In this document: piece by piece, positions 1 through 12,215 of the stretch
Numbering within the stretch: position 1 is the stretch's first letter
How the letters are laid out: each line of letters starts with the position of its first letter
Source of the DNA: Hysterangium stoloniferum
Lineage: Eukaryota > Basidiomycota > Agaricomycetes > Hysterangiales > Hysterangiaceae
Direction: 5' to 3'
DNA: 64,000 nt
Assembly (NCBI GenBank): GCA_015178975.1
Contig: WHVD01000082.1
Location: 62,001-126,000 of the forward strand
The notes under the pieces: model-generated
The model's input: only the letters and a program-made list of their open reading frames with translations
Told to the model about the DNA's origin: nothing
Database searches by the model: none
Program-made: the position numbers and the translations under genes

Positions 1-2945
1 GAGCTAGATATCTTTCTTGCTGAAAACCTTGTAACTGGTCGGATACGCCCTTCCAAGTCACCCATGGCATCTCCTGTTTTCTTTATCAAGAAGAAGGATG
101 GCTCCCTTCGACTTGTACAAGACTATCGCACACTGAATGCCCAAACCATAAAAAATCGATATCCACTCCCACTCATTTCAGAGCTGGTAAATCGATTAAA
201 AGGAGCATGGTATTTCACAAAGCTTGATGTTAGATGGGGCTACAACAATGTTCGCATTAAGGATGGAGATGAGTGGAAGGCTGCTTTCTGAACAAATAGA
301 GGGTTGTTTGAACCCTTGGTCATGTTTTTCGGTCTCACTAATAGTCCAGCAACCTTTCAGACTATGATGAACGACATCTTCCGGGATTTGATTGCTGAGG
401 GAGTTGTCTGTGTCTACCTGGATGACATCCTCATCTTTACCAAGACACTTGAGGAACATCGGCGTGTCCTGTTACTGGTTCTTGAGCGTCTTCGTGAGTA
501 TAAGCTCTACCTCAAACCAGAGAAATGTGAGTTTGAAAAGACAAAGGTGAATACCTTGGCCTAGTCATCTCTGAAAACCAAGCAGAGATGGACCCAATTA
601 AGGTGTCAGGTGTGCGTGATTGGCCCACTCCTACCAGTCGTAAGGAGGTACAAGCCTTCCTTGGATTTACCAACTTCTACAGGCGATTCATAGCAGATTT
701 CTCCCACCATGCGCGACCACTGTTTGACCTCACAAAAAAGGAAACAACTTGGAGGTGGACTGTGGCTGAGGACAATGCTTTTCTTCTCCTCAAGGATCTG
801 GTTACAAATGCACCAATCCTGACAATGCCTGATGATTCAAAACCTTTTCGAGTTGAAGCTGACTCATCAGACTATGCCACTGGAGCAGTCCTCTCACAAC
901 AGCTGGATGATGGAAAGTGGCATCCTGTTGCCTTCTACTCAAAAAGCCTGTCAGCTGTTGAACGCAATTATGAGATCCATGACAAAGAAATGCTTGCAGT
1001 GATTCGTGCCTTTGATGAATGGAGACATTTCCTAGAGGGTGCACGACACTCAGTTGAGGTATGGACTGACCACAAAAACCTTGAGTACTTCATGTCTTCA
1101 AAAAAGCTAAATTGAAGACAGGCTAGATGGTCCCTGTTCCTGGCACGTTTCGATTTCCAACTGCACCACCGGCCAGGACGCTCTATGGGCAAAACTGATG
1201 TGCTCTCTCGTCGGCCTGACCATGGTTCTGGTGAAGGTGACAACTCGGATATCACCCTACTTAAACCAGAGTTTTTTGCAATTCAAGCTATGGAGGGTGT
1301 GTCAATACATGGGCCAGAACGTGAATTCCTCACTGCTATTCGCCAAGGAAATGAGAAGGGTGAGCAGGAGGAAGCAGTGATCAAGGCAGTGAAGGAACTC
1401 CGAAAATCTGGTGGCCGATCTATCAGATTAATAGAATGGTCAGAAGAGGATGGACTGGTGTTGTATCGGGGTAAGATATATGTACCAACAGACCCAGAAC
1501 TGAGGTGTAGGATTGTGGAACAGCACCATGACTCTCAGGTTGCTGGCCATGCAGGACGATGGAAAACTTTAGAGCTAGTGAGTCGCAATTTCTGGTGGCC
1601 AGGCATGTCACGATACATAGGGCAGTATGTCAAGACATGTGACACATGTATGTGCACCAAGTTCCAGCGTCGGATGCCAATTGGTGAATTACACCCAAAC
1701 ACCACACCAGAAGATCGATGGGATACAACCAGTGTTGACTTCATAGTGGATCTACCTGAATCCCAAGGGTATGACTCGGTCATGGTAATTGTAGATCTCA
1801 TGACAAAGCGTGGTCACTTCCTCCCCACACATAAGACCGTTGACTCTATTGGTGCAGCTCGGATCTTTTTCAAGGATGTATGGAAGCATCATGGACTTCC
1901 ACAGCGAGTTATCTCAGATCGTGGATCACAGTTTGCAAGCCATTTCACTCGGGAACTATACCAACTCCTTGGGATTCAACCAGCCTATTCCACAGCATAC
2001 CACCCTCAGACTGATGGGCAGACTGAACGAGTCAACCAAGAGCTTGAGACATATCTGAGGATATTTGTAAATCAGCGCCAATCAGACTGGGTTGACCTTC
2101 TCCCACTTGCAGAATTCCAGTACAACAACCATATCCATGCATCTACACAACAGACACCATTCATGCTAGACTGTGGACGTCATCCACGAATGGGCTTTGA
2201 ACCAGACCTTCGGTCCAACAAGGTGGAATCAGCAAATGATTTTCGAGATCGGATGGCTGACACTCTTGAAGAGGCAAAAGCAGCACTGGCTAAAGCAAAG
2301 GATGAGATGACAAAATACTACAATCGTCGGAGAACCCCAGCACCAAGCTTTAAGACAGGAGACCAGGTTTTCCTGGATGCCAGCGATATTCAAATGGCCC
2401 AACCATCAAAGAAACTGTCACACCTTCGACTAGGGCCATTCAAGGTACTTGAACAGGTCTCACCAATTGCCTATAGGTTGGAACTGCCCAAGTCAATGAA
2501 TAGACTCCACCCAGTCTTTAATGTGGTGAAACTGACACCAAAATTTGAGGATCCAATCATTGGCCGCCATTCTAAGCCACCACCAGATCCAATAGTAGTG
2601 GAAGGAGAGGTGGAGTATGAGGTTGAGAAGGTGTTGGATAGTAGATGGAGGTATGGGCGGATTGAATACCTCATAAAATGGCAAGGTTTTGGTGTGGAAC
2701 ATAATAGTTGGGAACCAGGACATATGGTATTTGCCCCTGCCTTGACAGTGGATTTCCACACACAACATCCAGAGGCAGTAACAATTAAAGGCCCTATTCA
2801 AGGATCAAGGCAACCTCAGAACACCATAGCACGAGTAAACCAGATTCCAGGGTTTCGAGAGGTTAAGCCTGGACTTTATTGGCAGCGACAGTATGTCAGG
2901 ACGCCATACCTTAAAAGGGGGGGTGATGTCAGGGGACAACCTTAA
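1..2945 (+). pseudogene. Ty3/Gypsy chromovirus pol, 3' part (RT-RNase H-integrase-chromodomain)
   Basis: Retrotransposon polyprotein, open to the left of the window. In order: reverse transcriptase with the catalytic YLDD at 415-426; RNase H/thumb region 588-1110 (SDYATGAVLSQ-type motif near 870-900); integrase zinc domain (H-H-C-C, the CDTC pair near 1640); integrase core with DD35E residues at 1737 (D), 1917 (D) and 2025 (E); a GPY/F-type tail (GPFKVLEQ, near 2440); and a chromodomain at about 2605-2760 (EYEVEKVLD ... IKWQGF ... NSWEP). The frame is broken three times: TGA at 289-291, a one-base loss near 555, and TGA at 1113-1115. Both stops sit where Arg is expected, so CGA to TGA is the simplest change. 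Integrase and chromodomain form one open stretch (1185-2945). Inactive but recent in appearance. Confidence 0.95.
2913..2923 (+). promoter_or_regulatory. Polypurine tract of Gypsy element A
   Basis: An AAAAGGGGGGG run lies three bases before the TG that opens the LTR. This is the expected place for the plus-strand primer in an LTR retrotransposon. Confidence 0.75.
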
Positions 2946-3227
2946 GTTCCTCAAATTCACTTTTGACTTGTCAGAGTCTAGTCTCATAAGTCCAGGGTAA
3001 AGGTACCTTGTTTTTATCACATTTTCAAACTCCGCTACACTTTAGTTAGTCACATGCTAGCCGAGGGTTCCTTAGACTTTTCTCTTCGGATTCCCTCTGC
3101 TAGGTAAGTAGTACTGCAATTTGTATGTATATAACTAGATAGATATAAACTAACTTCGGATTCCCTCTGCTAGTGCCCCAACTCTGTCTTAGTGCGAGTC
3201 AGTGCGGTCTAGAGAGTCGCCCTTACA
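2927..3227 (+). repeat. LTR-A, 3' LTR of the Gypsy element
   Basis: 301 bp, starts TGTCAGGGGACAA and ends CCCTTACA. A second copy of the same LTR stands alone at 53036-53340, which fixes both ends. The sequence CTTCGGATT(C/T)CCTCTGCTAG occurs twice inside it. The 5' LTR and left target duplication are outside the window. Confidence 0.92.
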
Positions 3228-4186
3228 TTTATAAAGATTTAACAAGCTGTTAAATAATTTATAAATAGAGAGATTGTCCGAGAGTTGAATATCCAAGTGT
3301 TTGTTTAAAGATTGATTAACTGTGCTATTAAAATGGGCTCTTGAATAGCCTAAATGGGCAGGGATTTCAGTAATAAGAATTTAGATTTCCTTAAGTGATT
3401 AGTAAGCCTAAAGGTTTCCGGGAAGCTGAGGGAACTTAGATGAATTAGCTAAGTTCAAAAGTTCTGACAAAGAGTTCAAGATGCTGCAAGTGTAGGTGCT
3501 TGCAGTTAGTATATCAGACTAAGGCTATTTTTGTCCTTAGGATGATTAGATAAGCTTATGAGCTGGTGCTGTTGATAGTAGTAAAGTAAAGTTGTTTTTA
3601 TTCAGTGATTTGGACCTCCTTTTATACATGTAGAGAGTTTTGCTTAATAATATCTAAATAACTAATTAGGAAATTATTAGAAGCTTCTAAAGGTTTCTAT
3701 AGTTCCGCTATGATGTTGTAGCTATCACCCGACTCGAAGATCTGAACCAAAGATCCGAACCGTTCGAGTCAAAAGATATCACCGGGATGGCCAAGGGTGG
3801 AAGCAAAATAGCTTCCAGGGCCAAATTTGGACGAAACTGACCACTTGGCTGTGGAAACGGTACATGTTGACTTGCAGACACGTCGTTGAGTCAATGATTA
3901 CGTAATATCACATGATAGAGCCGAAAAAATGTGCATATATGCAGTGATTATGAGAAAAGGGCCCAAATCACTAAAAACAGATAAAGTGGCTTATTAATCT
4001 TAACTTTGGACCGCTCTAGGCTTCAATTATGTAATATAACATCATTCGAAGCTTTTGAGTATGCGAAGTTAAAAGGAAATAGCCATATTCTTGGAATAAT
4101 AAATAAAATAAAATAAATGGAAATAAATTGAAATAAATTTGGGAAAATTAAGGGAAAAATTGTGAAAATCAACTGGATACATCACA
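3228..4186 (-). repeat. LTR-E copy, 3'-truncated, host of element A
   Basis: Reverse complement of most of the solo LTR at 28970-30216: it starts on the minus strand at 4186 with TGTGATGTATCCAG and can be followed down to 3228, where element A interrupts it in the stretch TTTATAAAG. Element A therefore inserted into an older LTR; the rest of LTR-E should lie left of the window. No genes are seen in it. Confidence 0.85.
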
Positions 4187-4310
4187 GAGGCATGGTGGCA
4201 TAGCAGTTCAGGTCATGTCGACTTCATAGTGTGAGTGTCTGCGAACAATAAAGCAAGTGGCTAGTCAAAGCCGTGCAAGTCTAGTGGTTTCAGCCCCACT
4301 TGGCATTGCT
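4187..4310 (+). other. tRNA-like (possible SINE head) sequence
   Basis: TGGCATAGCAGTTCAGG (4196-4212) resembles a pol III A box and GGTTTCAGCCCC (near 4288) weakly resembles a B box, about 75-80 bases downstream. I could not fold a complete cloverleaf, and there is no clear poly-T stop or A-tail. It may be a tRNA-derived SINE head or chance. Confidence 0.25.
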
Positions 4311-4544
4311 TGATAATGCCCTTCAAGCTAGGTTATACGTTTGTGTTGGAATTCACAATTCAGAATACGCTTGACTCGGTTTGGGTAGAAAGAACATGTT
4401 GCAAACGTATGAAGTGTAGAGTACAAGTACCTAGTTTTAAGTACCTACTACCAGTAATACTATACCCGGTTACCCATCAATCACATGCTACATTGTTCGC
4501 AAACCCAAAAAATCTAATAGTATCATGGCATCATATCAGCACAT

Positions 4545-4905
4545 GACTTATTCACTTGGCCTGGAACTCTTGACGAGGTAACAAAGTTGATCCCAAAGTG
4601 GTCAAATGAAGTGATGTTCTTTTGAGAAAAGAGAATAGCGGGTATCAAGATGGAACTGTTCATTTTCCTCACTGATTTACTTTGTGTGCATGACAATCTG
4701 CTACAGATCATGCACATATTGCTCAGAAGGGACCACATTGTGCCAAGGGTCAATACAGATTTCATATACATTCAAATGTTGAAAGTATTTATATACGGTA
4801 AACCATTGAATGTGTGTTTCACCTACTTTACTCTCAGGTCAAGATTGATGCACAACCTGGAGAGATGTAACAAGATGATGGCAGAATTGCTCAGTGGATT
4901 TGATG
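4545..4905 (+). pseudogene. Gag-like relic related to element C
   Basis: The translation holds motifs such as LFTWPGTL (before 4600), HDNLLQIMHILL, DHIVP(R/K)V and FTYFTLRSRL that match, in the same order, element C gag at about 39985-40300 (LFT.PGTLEDL, HDDVLQILHVLL, GDHIVPKV, FAYFTLRGRL). It is therefore a diverged fragment of the same gag family. The upstream part is frameshifted; from 4650 one frame is open to 5165 but the recognisable similarity ends near 4905. Confidence 0.65.
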
Positions 4906-5756
4906 AGCCAGAACAAACATCTTCATCCTCCAGCTCTGGTCCCTTTCATGAAGAATGTCCTGGGATCCATGCCAGATCAACTGCCAAAAAAGACAGTTGT
5001 CTTTTTCAAATGTGTCTACAGAAAAGATCACAATCAAAGTCATCTCCAGTTTCCCATCATCCTCAGGTCGAGATTTGCAGTGTCCTGACAAATCTGCCAT
5101 CCATCACCTATCCATCCTATCCCATTTGCTCTCCTGAGTGGACCCTCCAACAAGTCATCCAATAGCTTGAATGATTGGGACTGATAAAGACTTGGGAACT
5201 GGGGAGCAGAAATCAGATGATGGTTTTGATGATAGAAAAGGCCTAGGACAGGACTCACCAACGGTAAAGCCATCCCATCCCGCAGAGTTTAACAAAAGCC
5301 TTCCCATGGAGACACCACTGGGAATTCATCGACATAAACCCTTAGTTCCAGAATGGGGGGCACTGATGAAGTTTCTGCAAATGGAAGGCAATCATGGACA
5401 CACCATGCTGGACACCTCTCAACAGACCAAGCTGAGGATGGATACATTCCCATTTGACCCAGGACACTCCCTCAAAAAAATTATGTTGCATGGAGGATGA
5501 TTGTTATGTTGCGAGATTGTTCTGGCACAACAATATTGCAACAGGGGGGCAGTATAGGGGATATAGGAGAAGGCACATATGGGATTGTCACCTATGGCCA
5601 GCAAGAGCATGCATGCCAGTGTATGGGAATGGGATTGGGAATCTGACCATGGGGCAGCAAGAAACACATAATTCGCAGGTTCCTGGGATGATCTATAACC
5701 ACTATGAATGGTGGTGGCATGTCGGGATCACGGTATCGTCTCGGGCTCATCTCTAG
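4906..5756. other. Unassigned, probably decayed retroelement DNA
   Basis: No recognisable gene. Open frames exist (for example 5171-5500 +) but show no motif I know and have no clear start context. The segment lies between a gag-like relic and an RT relic, so element debris is the likely content. Confidence 0.5.
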
Positions 5757-7120
5757 GAAACGTAGAACCAAGTTAAGGTTTATTAATCACGTGTCTTGGC
5801 CAGCCTCGGATTCCATCAATGATGGCATTCATAGTTTAGGAATCCTTCGAGACAACTCTCCAGGTAATCGGCGAATTCGGCCCTGGCACTCTACTTGCTA
5901 AATTGGACCTCAAAGAGGCATTCCATCACATCCCAGTCGCATCCTCACAATGGCATTTTCTTGGCTTTCACTAGAAAGCCCAACTTTATTACGCGGGCTG
6001 TCTTTATGTTTGGCCTGCGCTCAGCGCCGTATATTTATAACCTTTTGCAGAAGCACTGCATTGGAGCATTATTCACCACATACCTGCCACTCTTCATCAC
6101 TGTCTGTATGATTTCCTAATTTTCCAACCAAGCACCCCATTACAATTAGCCAATGCAGCCATTGGCTGGTGTCTGAGCCTCAGCCAGCCACTTGGCTTGC
6201 TATTTCAGCCAGAGAAGACGGTTCACCCATGTACATGCATTGAGTATCTAGGCTTGGAAGTTGACAGACTTCCCCCGGAAAAGCTGCACTATTTGCATGA
6301 GATTTAAGATTTCACCGAGTCATCCTCATCTGACCTTGAGGCAGATCCAAGAACTAGTTGGATACCTTCAATTTTGCCTTCAGGCTATTCCTCATGGCAG
6401 ACCCTGTACTCGTCCTTTGATTGACCTCTCAACGATGTTTGCCATCCCATCTCCTCGGCATCGCATCCCTGCCTATTCTCGAGCTGACATTCGCTGATGA
6501 TATTCTTTCTGCAAGGCTTGGAATGGTGTCCGCCTCATCCAGCCTCGACAGACTACCATTCATAACCAGACACCAGGGGAACGAAAAGAATGGGGAGAGT
6601 GTTTGTTGACTACTGGTTCTCCTCGTGCGTACCGCGCCACTAGGGATATTCAGTCCCAAGAAATTTACATGGTCTTGGAAGCCATACTACGCTGGGATCA
6701 TCATTGGCAATATTTCCATATTGTATTTCATGTCGACAATCCCACAATAGTGGCTGCTCTCTTGAAGGAATCCACACGGACATGCTTTAGTGTGGGGCTT
6801 GTTCGTCAGATCGTCATGCTAACATCTTTCCTTCGGTTATCATTCTCTTCTACTTGGTTATCCACCATCGTCTTGCTGCATGGACGTCGACAGACGAGCC
6901 AGCAGGGAAACCTGCTACCTCGCAGCACGACCTACGTCAGTTTCGGTGATCGTTGATCTCGGGTTAAAGCCTCTACCTCCTGACAGGTGTACCGCCCAAC
7001 CGTATACTACCCACCATTGGGTCTCAAGATTCTTGGAATTTCGTTGTGCGCAAAGGTCGGCACGAATTCATTATCTTATCACTCCCTTTGGACCAGGCTC
7101 AGTAGTAGACTCCTAAACAG
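5757..7120 (+). pseudogene. Decayed YR-type (DIRS/Ngaro-like) retroelement RT-RNase H
   Basis: Fragments in several frames follow the order of a DIRS/Ngaro-type reverse transcriptase: LRFINHVSWP with SINDGI (about 5775-5830), AKLDLKEAFHHIPV (about 5895-5940), FGLRSAPYI (about 6008-6035), then CLYDFLIF at about 6100-6125 where the catalytic motif should read LDDFL. An RNase H part follows at about 6640-6900 (EIYMVLEAILRWDHHW, FHVDNPTIVAAL, SFSSTWLST). The first catalytic Asp appears replaced by Tyr, and there are many stops and frameshifts. It does not resemble the Gypsy RTs elsewhere in the window. Confidence 0.8.
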
Positions 7121-7387
7121 TAACTCTGGAAGGACGAAACGGTAGGGGTAGCGGTATCCCCCTGATGAGAGCTTTCGTCGGCTCGAAACCGTTACAGTCC
7201 GTTTCTCCTAGCCACCCTCTACTCTAGCTGACAAAGTTCAATCTTCGGAGACAACTGATTGCGGCGATTGATAAGGTGGTGGTCTGCCCAGCGGCGCTCT
7301 GGTGGACGCTGGTGACCATGCGTTGCCATGGTCACCTTGCTAATACTCCTCTATTAATGTGCTCGCTAACTGCTTCCCATTTTCAGT

Positions 7388-8430
7388 ATGCTCGTCTTTT
7401 CTTGCTTGCCCCTTCCTTACCGCCACAGAATTGTTCAATCTTCCCCCCACTCCCTGGTCTCAGACAAATGCTCATCTCTCTCCACCTTTACATTTCTCCT
7501 CTGGTTTAGGCTGGAAAACAGTACCAGATGTGCATACAGCACTGGCCAGAGATCTTTCATTGACTTTCTGTCCCTCCACCCATACCTCCTTAACCTTCAC
7601 CACTCATATTCTTGCCCGCCAACAAACCTACCATTCTCGAATGGGTCGCTCATATGGGCCATACGAAGGCACTTGATTCCACGAATGATGCGCCTTACTA
7701 GTGGTGAGTCAATGGCATCAAAATAAAAGTCAGCATTGACATGGAGTGACTTGAAATGACCGACATAGGACTTGACAGGTAAAGCTTTGATATGTACAGT
7801 GAGAGCACATGCCAACCTGCTACCCCAATCACCATCCCCATTGTTTGCCAGCTTGTCTTTATCTCTACTCATACTGCCTCCTTCCATGATGCCAACATGG
7901 ATGCTACCATCAAACTTGCTTTTTCCGGATTCATGCGCTGTGCGGAATTCACAATTAAAGTAATAAATTTAAGGCCTTCAATCCAATGTGTGAGTAGTAA
8001 TCCCTTTCCGGAACGGATCCGTTTTGGATGCGGGGGTGGGGGAAGTGAGATTTGTATGTGTGGGACTGGTGAATGAAGGATGGAAGGAGACGGATCCTCT
8101 GGTGATATGGGCAGATGCTATCGTTGATGCCTCAACTTGCCGGGTCAAGGCATTGTGTTATCTTTTTCTCATCGACCGCTCCCCCCCAATTCCCCCCGTT
8201 CACCAACGCCGATGGCTCATCCTGCTTTACTGCTAGATCTTCAAGGAGGAGAATTAATGGAGTGATTTCTGAAGCATCCAATCCAGTCCCCACCGGTTTC
8301 ACCTTGAGCTCACTGATGGGAGGGAGTGCCACCGCTGACTCATCCGAAAGATGCGATGGGTTACCAACCGAGAGAAATCATCACCCCATGTGTATATAGC
8401 ACTCGCTGCCCATATGCGCTGTCCTCCGTG
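7388..8430 (+). pseudogene. Decayed tyrosine recombinase of the same retroelement
   Basis: Plus-strand frames give an N-terminal core-binding piece (TGQRSFIDFLSLH, about 7535-7580) and a catalytic-domain piece with PITIPIV, then LAFSGFMRCAEFTI (about 7910-7955), matching the first-Arg motif (FxGFLRxGEFT) of YR-element recombinases. The region 8100-8400 holds weaker C-terminal similarity. The middle piece that should link them (KSYVGHFKSLHV, IIRGIK) reads only on the minus strand at about 7655-7775, which suggests an internal inversion. Non-functional. Confidence 0.65.
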
Positions 8431-8690
8431 ACATTAGATGGCTTGGGGGTGCTCAGAATTATTGGTATTTCAGGAAATGATCACTGAATTCTTCCAGCAC
8501 TCCGGGGCCGGCGGCATTTCTCAGTTTGTTGGTGATGCGTACTGTTGTCGCTGTTACCAAGTACTTGATCGAAACGCGAAAGATTTTATTCTTTTCAAGA
8601 TCGGTCATCAGTTTTTGAGGTAGTGATGGATGTTAGAAGATGTCCCCCTTGGCGCTGTGTATAGTACATTACATTGTTGGCACTCGGTGA

Positions 8691-11149
8691 CTACACAAAA
8701 TCGTCATCGCAGATGACTCGAATGTCCAACGGCATAGAAGGCGTTTTACCATCCCCAAAGGGGTGGCGAACAACAGGGACTTGTAAAGCACTGATCTTCC
8801 AATATATTTCTTTCTTAACCCCGTGGCCGTCCAAGGCAGAGGGTAGGGAGAAATCAAAGTGTGATATGAGTGTTGCTATGACTTGTTCTAGTGGGAAAAT
8901 TTGGTGAACGATACGGGAATGAGAATGAGTGCCTACTGATTTCCATTTCGGCAAATTTAAAGCCACTATGTGGTGTTAGTATTATCAGGACCACCAGTGT
9001 TGATTGTTTCCAAAAAAAAACAGACGAACATGCAAGCACGATTTCCACCCAAAAACGTCATTCTTAGCCGTCCAGTCAGCATGCGCCATCTTCTAAAATA
9101 AAAGATGTAGAACGCACATGGTCGAATACACGCCAGGATACTTGACATTGTCTTTGGAATCAGATAGATTGTTCACGTCAAACTCTTGGTTAGATGTGAC
9201 CCATCGTTCGGGTCGCCATTCTGACGCGTCCTCGCCCCACACCTGAGCTGCTTTGAATAACACAGGTGGTGGCCTAACAAAATTCACACGGAACTTACTT
9301 TCTTGTTATGATTAGACGCAATGATTGAGATAATAATATTAGTGTTCGCGCGAAGGGGCAGTAAAGTGGTTTCTTTGCCAGTGACAGTGCGGATGGGATA
9401 TTGTAATGGCAAAGTTGTGTCTTTCCGTAACCTAATAAAATATCTCAGCCTCACTCAAATTGGGATTCATACAAGTCGGGGGAACTTACGTGCGTCCAAA
9501 CAACGAGCTAGGCGGATACACTCTCAAAGTCTCTCTTACTACGGCATCAAGATATGGGAGACCCATAAGCACATCGTAAGGCAACTCTACTTGTTTCCAT
9601 CTCTCCGTGTCGGCTTCAGCGATATTAGCGTATTCTCGTTTGGCCTTACGAAGCTCAGTACGAAGACGGACTTGGGCGTCTTTATGGACGGCGAGGGTGT
9701 GGAAAACGCGACTGAGTGCCGTGGCGGTATTTTCGAAGCCTGCGAAGATGAACGTACTGTAAAATGCTGTCAACATGGGAGGAGGATTTACAGGAAATGA
9801 TTGCTTGCTTCATCTGTCCGAGCATTTCCGCTTCTGTTAGCTTTTCGCTCTCGTGGGAGGCAGCATTGGCCTCTACTATGAGAAAGTAATAATATGAAAG
9901 GTAGCTGGGAGAGAAATCGCGAAGACGAGCTTACACATAACACTCATAATGTCTTTCCCCTTTGTCCCAGCACGAAAAAGACCCGTCTTCTTGCCCCTCA
10001 CCAAGTCTGCTCGCTTCTCCGTCAAAATATCCTTACTCGCTTTATCCATTATCTCCACGATCTTTTGCAAATCTCGCAATGCAGGAATTGGTGCCCAGTC
10101 GATGATTTTATTCCTCCAGTATAAAGAAAAATTTCGGACGACAGCTGGAATAAATGGGCGGAAGAGGATGAGCCGTAAGGTTGTGGGGCTAGATTAGAAG
10201 GTTGATGAGAGAACTACCCGTTTGACACAAAACGCTATCTTACCCCAAGTTTTTAACAGCTTGAGTATAGACGTCCCTCGCATCGATATCCAATGCGTTG
10301 AATGAATGGCCTAGCCCCGCTTGACCGATATATTCCAATGCGCCCCGAGACATCCAAGGCATCACATCAACCTCTTTCGAGCCTGTCCACGATTCGGTTA
10401 AGTTTCTCATTTATTTAGCAAAAATAAGTTTTTACCACCATCTGGCGGTAGCTGGGATTCAAATATCGCGCACAGCCTATTGGAAATGGGTTGAATTACT
10501 GGTAACAAGTCGCGCATATTTGCCATGGAAAATACAGGGTTGAGGATCTTTCGCTGTTTTCGATGCTGCTCACCTGCATTCGTAATATGAATAATACAAC
10601 TTGTGCAGGATATTAAGGCCGAAGACACACCCAATGTTGCAATGAGGCCCTCCCCGAAAATGAGTTTGTTTCCCCTAAATATTCCTTTCAAATTAGCATC
10701 TGCATCTCATGGAAGCCAATATCCACTACATAATGAACATGTCGGTCTCTTCATAGATGTTTTGCTCCTTTACCACAATATGATGCAGTGCTTTGGGGTC
10801 TGAGACAATTAGTTGGGGATCCTAGAATATTGAAACCATGAGTGCGTTCCATTATTGACTTCTCTCTCCTTACCCCGAGTAAACCGTAGATTTTGACAGC
10901 TCCTCCATACTTCTCAGCGAGGTTAAGGTTGTATTCCAGCCCATCTTGAAATATTCTATGATAGTTTCCTAGGACAGTATTGTTTAGAAAAACACAAAGG
11001 TAACACTGTTGTTGCGCACCTTTCAACCAATGCTCTTTTTCAGGTCCTGCGATATTCGCAATCGGGTTCTTTTCAGCAGTCAGCTTTTTGAGAACCTTCC
11101 AGACAATAAACGCAAAGAAAATGACGAGAACCTGTGATACCAATGCCAT
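8691..11149 (-). CDS. Cytochrome P450 monooxygenase, 14 predicted exons
   Basis: Heme-thiolate oxygenase with an N-terminal membrane anchor (MALVSQVLVIFFAFIVW), so probably ER-bound. Exons inferred from splice sites and unbroken phase: 11149-11020, 10968-10874, 10821-10730, 10674-10631, 10573-10439, 10382-10244, 10188-9935, 9875-9809, 9756-9490, 9431-9299, 9242-9118, 9062-9030, 8965-8937, 8887-8691. They join to 580 codons without a stop. Motifs: HRKQRK (C helix), AGFENT (I helix, for AGxDTT), ETLR (ExxR, about 9525), PERW, and heme loop FLGGNRACIG split by an intron at 9029-8966. The intron at 9808-9757 appears to use a GC-AG pair. Substrate and CYP family are not assignable by eye. Neighbours suggest secondary metabolism. 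Possibly functional. Confidence 0.9.
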
Positions 11150-11309
11150 CGCTGGTACACAATGTTAGAAAGCCTAGGGTTGTGCTTACTCAGAATATAT
11201 CCGTCATGTCCCGTGTCACGTTCCCTTCGAATAGCCGACGTAGCAAAATGACGTCATACTTTGCCGGTGGCTTGGTCGACCGGAATTCACACGATGCCAC
11301 TCTGATTCG

Positions 11310-12012
11310 CAGATCAGTCTATCTGATGTGTAGGCCCTTCAACTGAGCCATCATCACATCAACATTTTCGAGCCAAGCCCGATGATGAGGATTGCGAAGC
11401 CCATAACATCATATTTGCTTCACTAGTCTCTGCCCGGTTCTTTTCAGCAGTCAGCTTTCTGACCACCTTCCAGAGAATAAATGCAAAGAAAATGACCAGG
11501 CCCTGCGATACCAATGCCATCGCTGGTACACGATGTTAGAAAGCCTAGGGTTGTGCTTACTCAGAATATGTCCGTCATCCCGGGGTGATATCGATCATTA
11601 ACGAGGCGTCACGCTCAGTGTCACGCTCCCTTCTCTTGGTAGATCGGAATTCCCACGATGTTACTGTGAAGGTCAGTCTATCTGATGTGTAGGCGCTCTT
11701 CAACTGAGCTGAGAGCCACCATCACATCAACATTTTAGAGCCAGCTACGATGAGCGGAAGCCCGATGATGAGGATTGCGAAGCCCATAACACCATATTTG
11801 CTTTACTAGACTCTTCCCCGCCCACAAACTTAAAGATTTGATTTTGTTGTAGATTTATTAACACAATGTCACTGTTATTCGCAAAAGGTCAGTCTATTTG
11901 ATGTCTAAGCCCTCTTCAATTGAGCTGAGAGTCATCAGAAGCGGATTGCGAAGCCCACAACATCATATTTGCTTCACTAGTCTCTTCCCCGAACGACCCA
12001 CAAACTTTAAGA
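11310..12012. repeat. Tandemly duplicated P450 5' region
   Basis: A block beginning TCAGTCTAT(C/T)TGATGT and ending near CTTC(A)CTAGTCTCT.CCCG occurs three times: about 11310-11436, 11670-11835 and 11888-12012. The first two are linked to copies of P450 exon 1. The region lies between the divergent P450 and membrane-protein genes and so probably contains both promoters. Confidence 0.75.
11434..11520 (-). pseudogene. Duplicate of P450 exon 1 (fragment)
   Basis: The minus strand from the ATG at 11520 reads MALVSQGLVIFFAFILWKVV and continues to a KLTAEKN motif, nearly identical to the start of the P450 gene at 11149. It stops at the duplication edge near 11434 with no following exon. The matching upstream flank (AGAAAGCCTAGGGTTGTGC) is also present after both ATGs. 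It is a partial tandem duplication, not a second gene. Confidence 0.85.
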
Positions 12013-12215
12013 TTTGATTTAATTGTAGATATTAAGCAAGCGATTCCGTTACATCCGGTGTTTTAGAGCATACAAAGGAACGGAGAGGTCACATTTGCCT
12101 AGCTACTGTCACTTGCCACTACCATCAACGTCAGCAAAATTCTTCAAAAAACTTTGAAAGTCTTTTCCGACAAAAGCGGACTACCACCACTTCCTTGCCA
12201 TCGAGGAGTGAAACC

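Noticed and set aside
7597..7887. 96-codon minus-strand ORF as an independent gene
   Set aside because: Its content (KSYVGHFKSLHV, IIRGIK) fits an inverted piece of the surrounding recombinase relic better than a separate gene.
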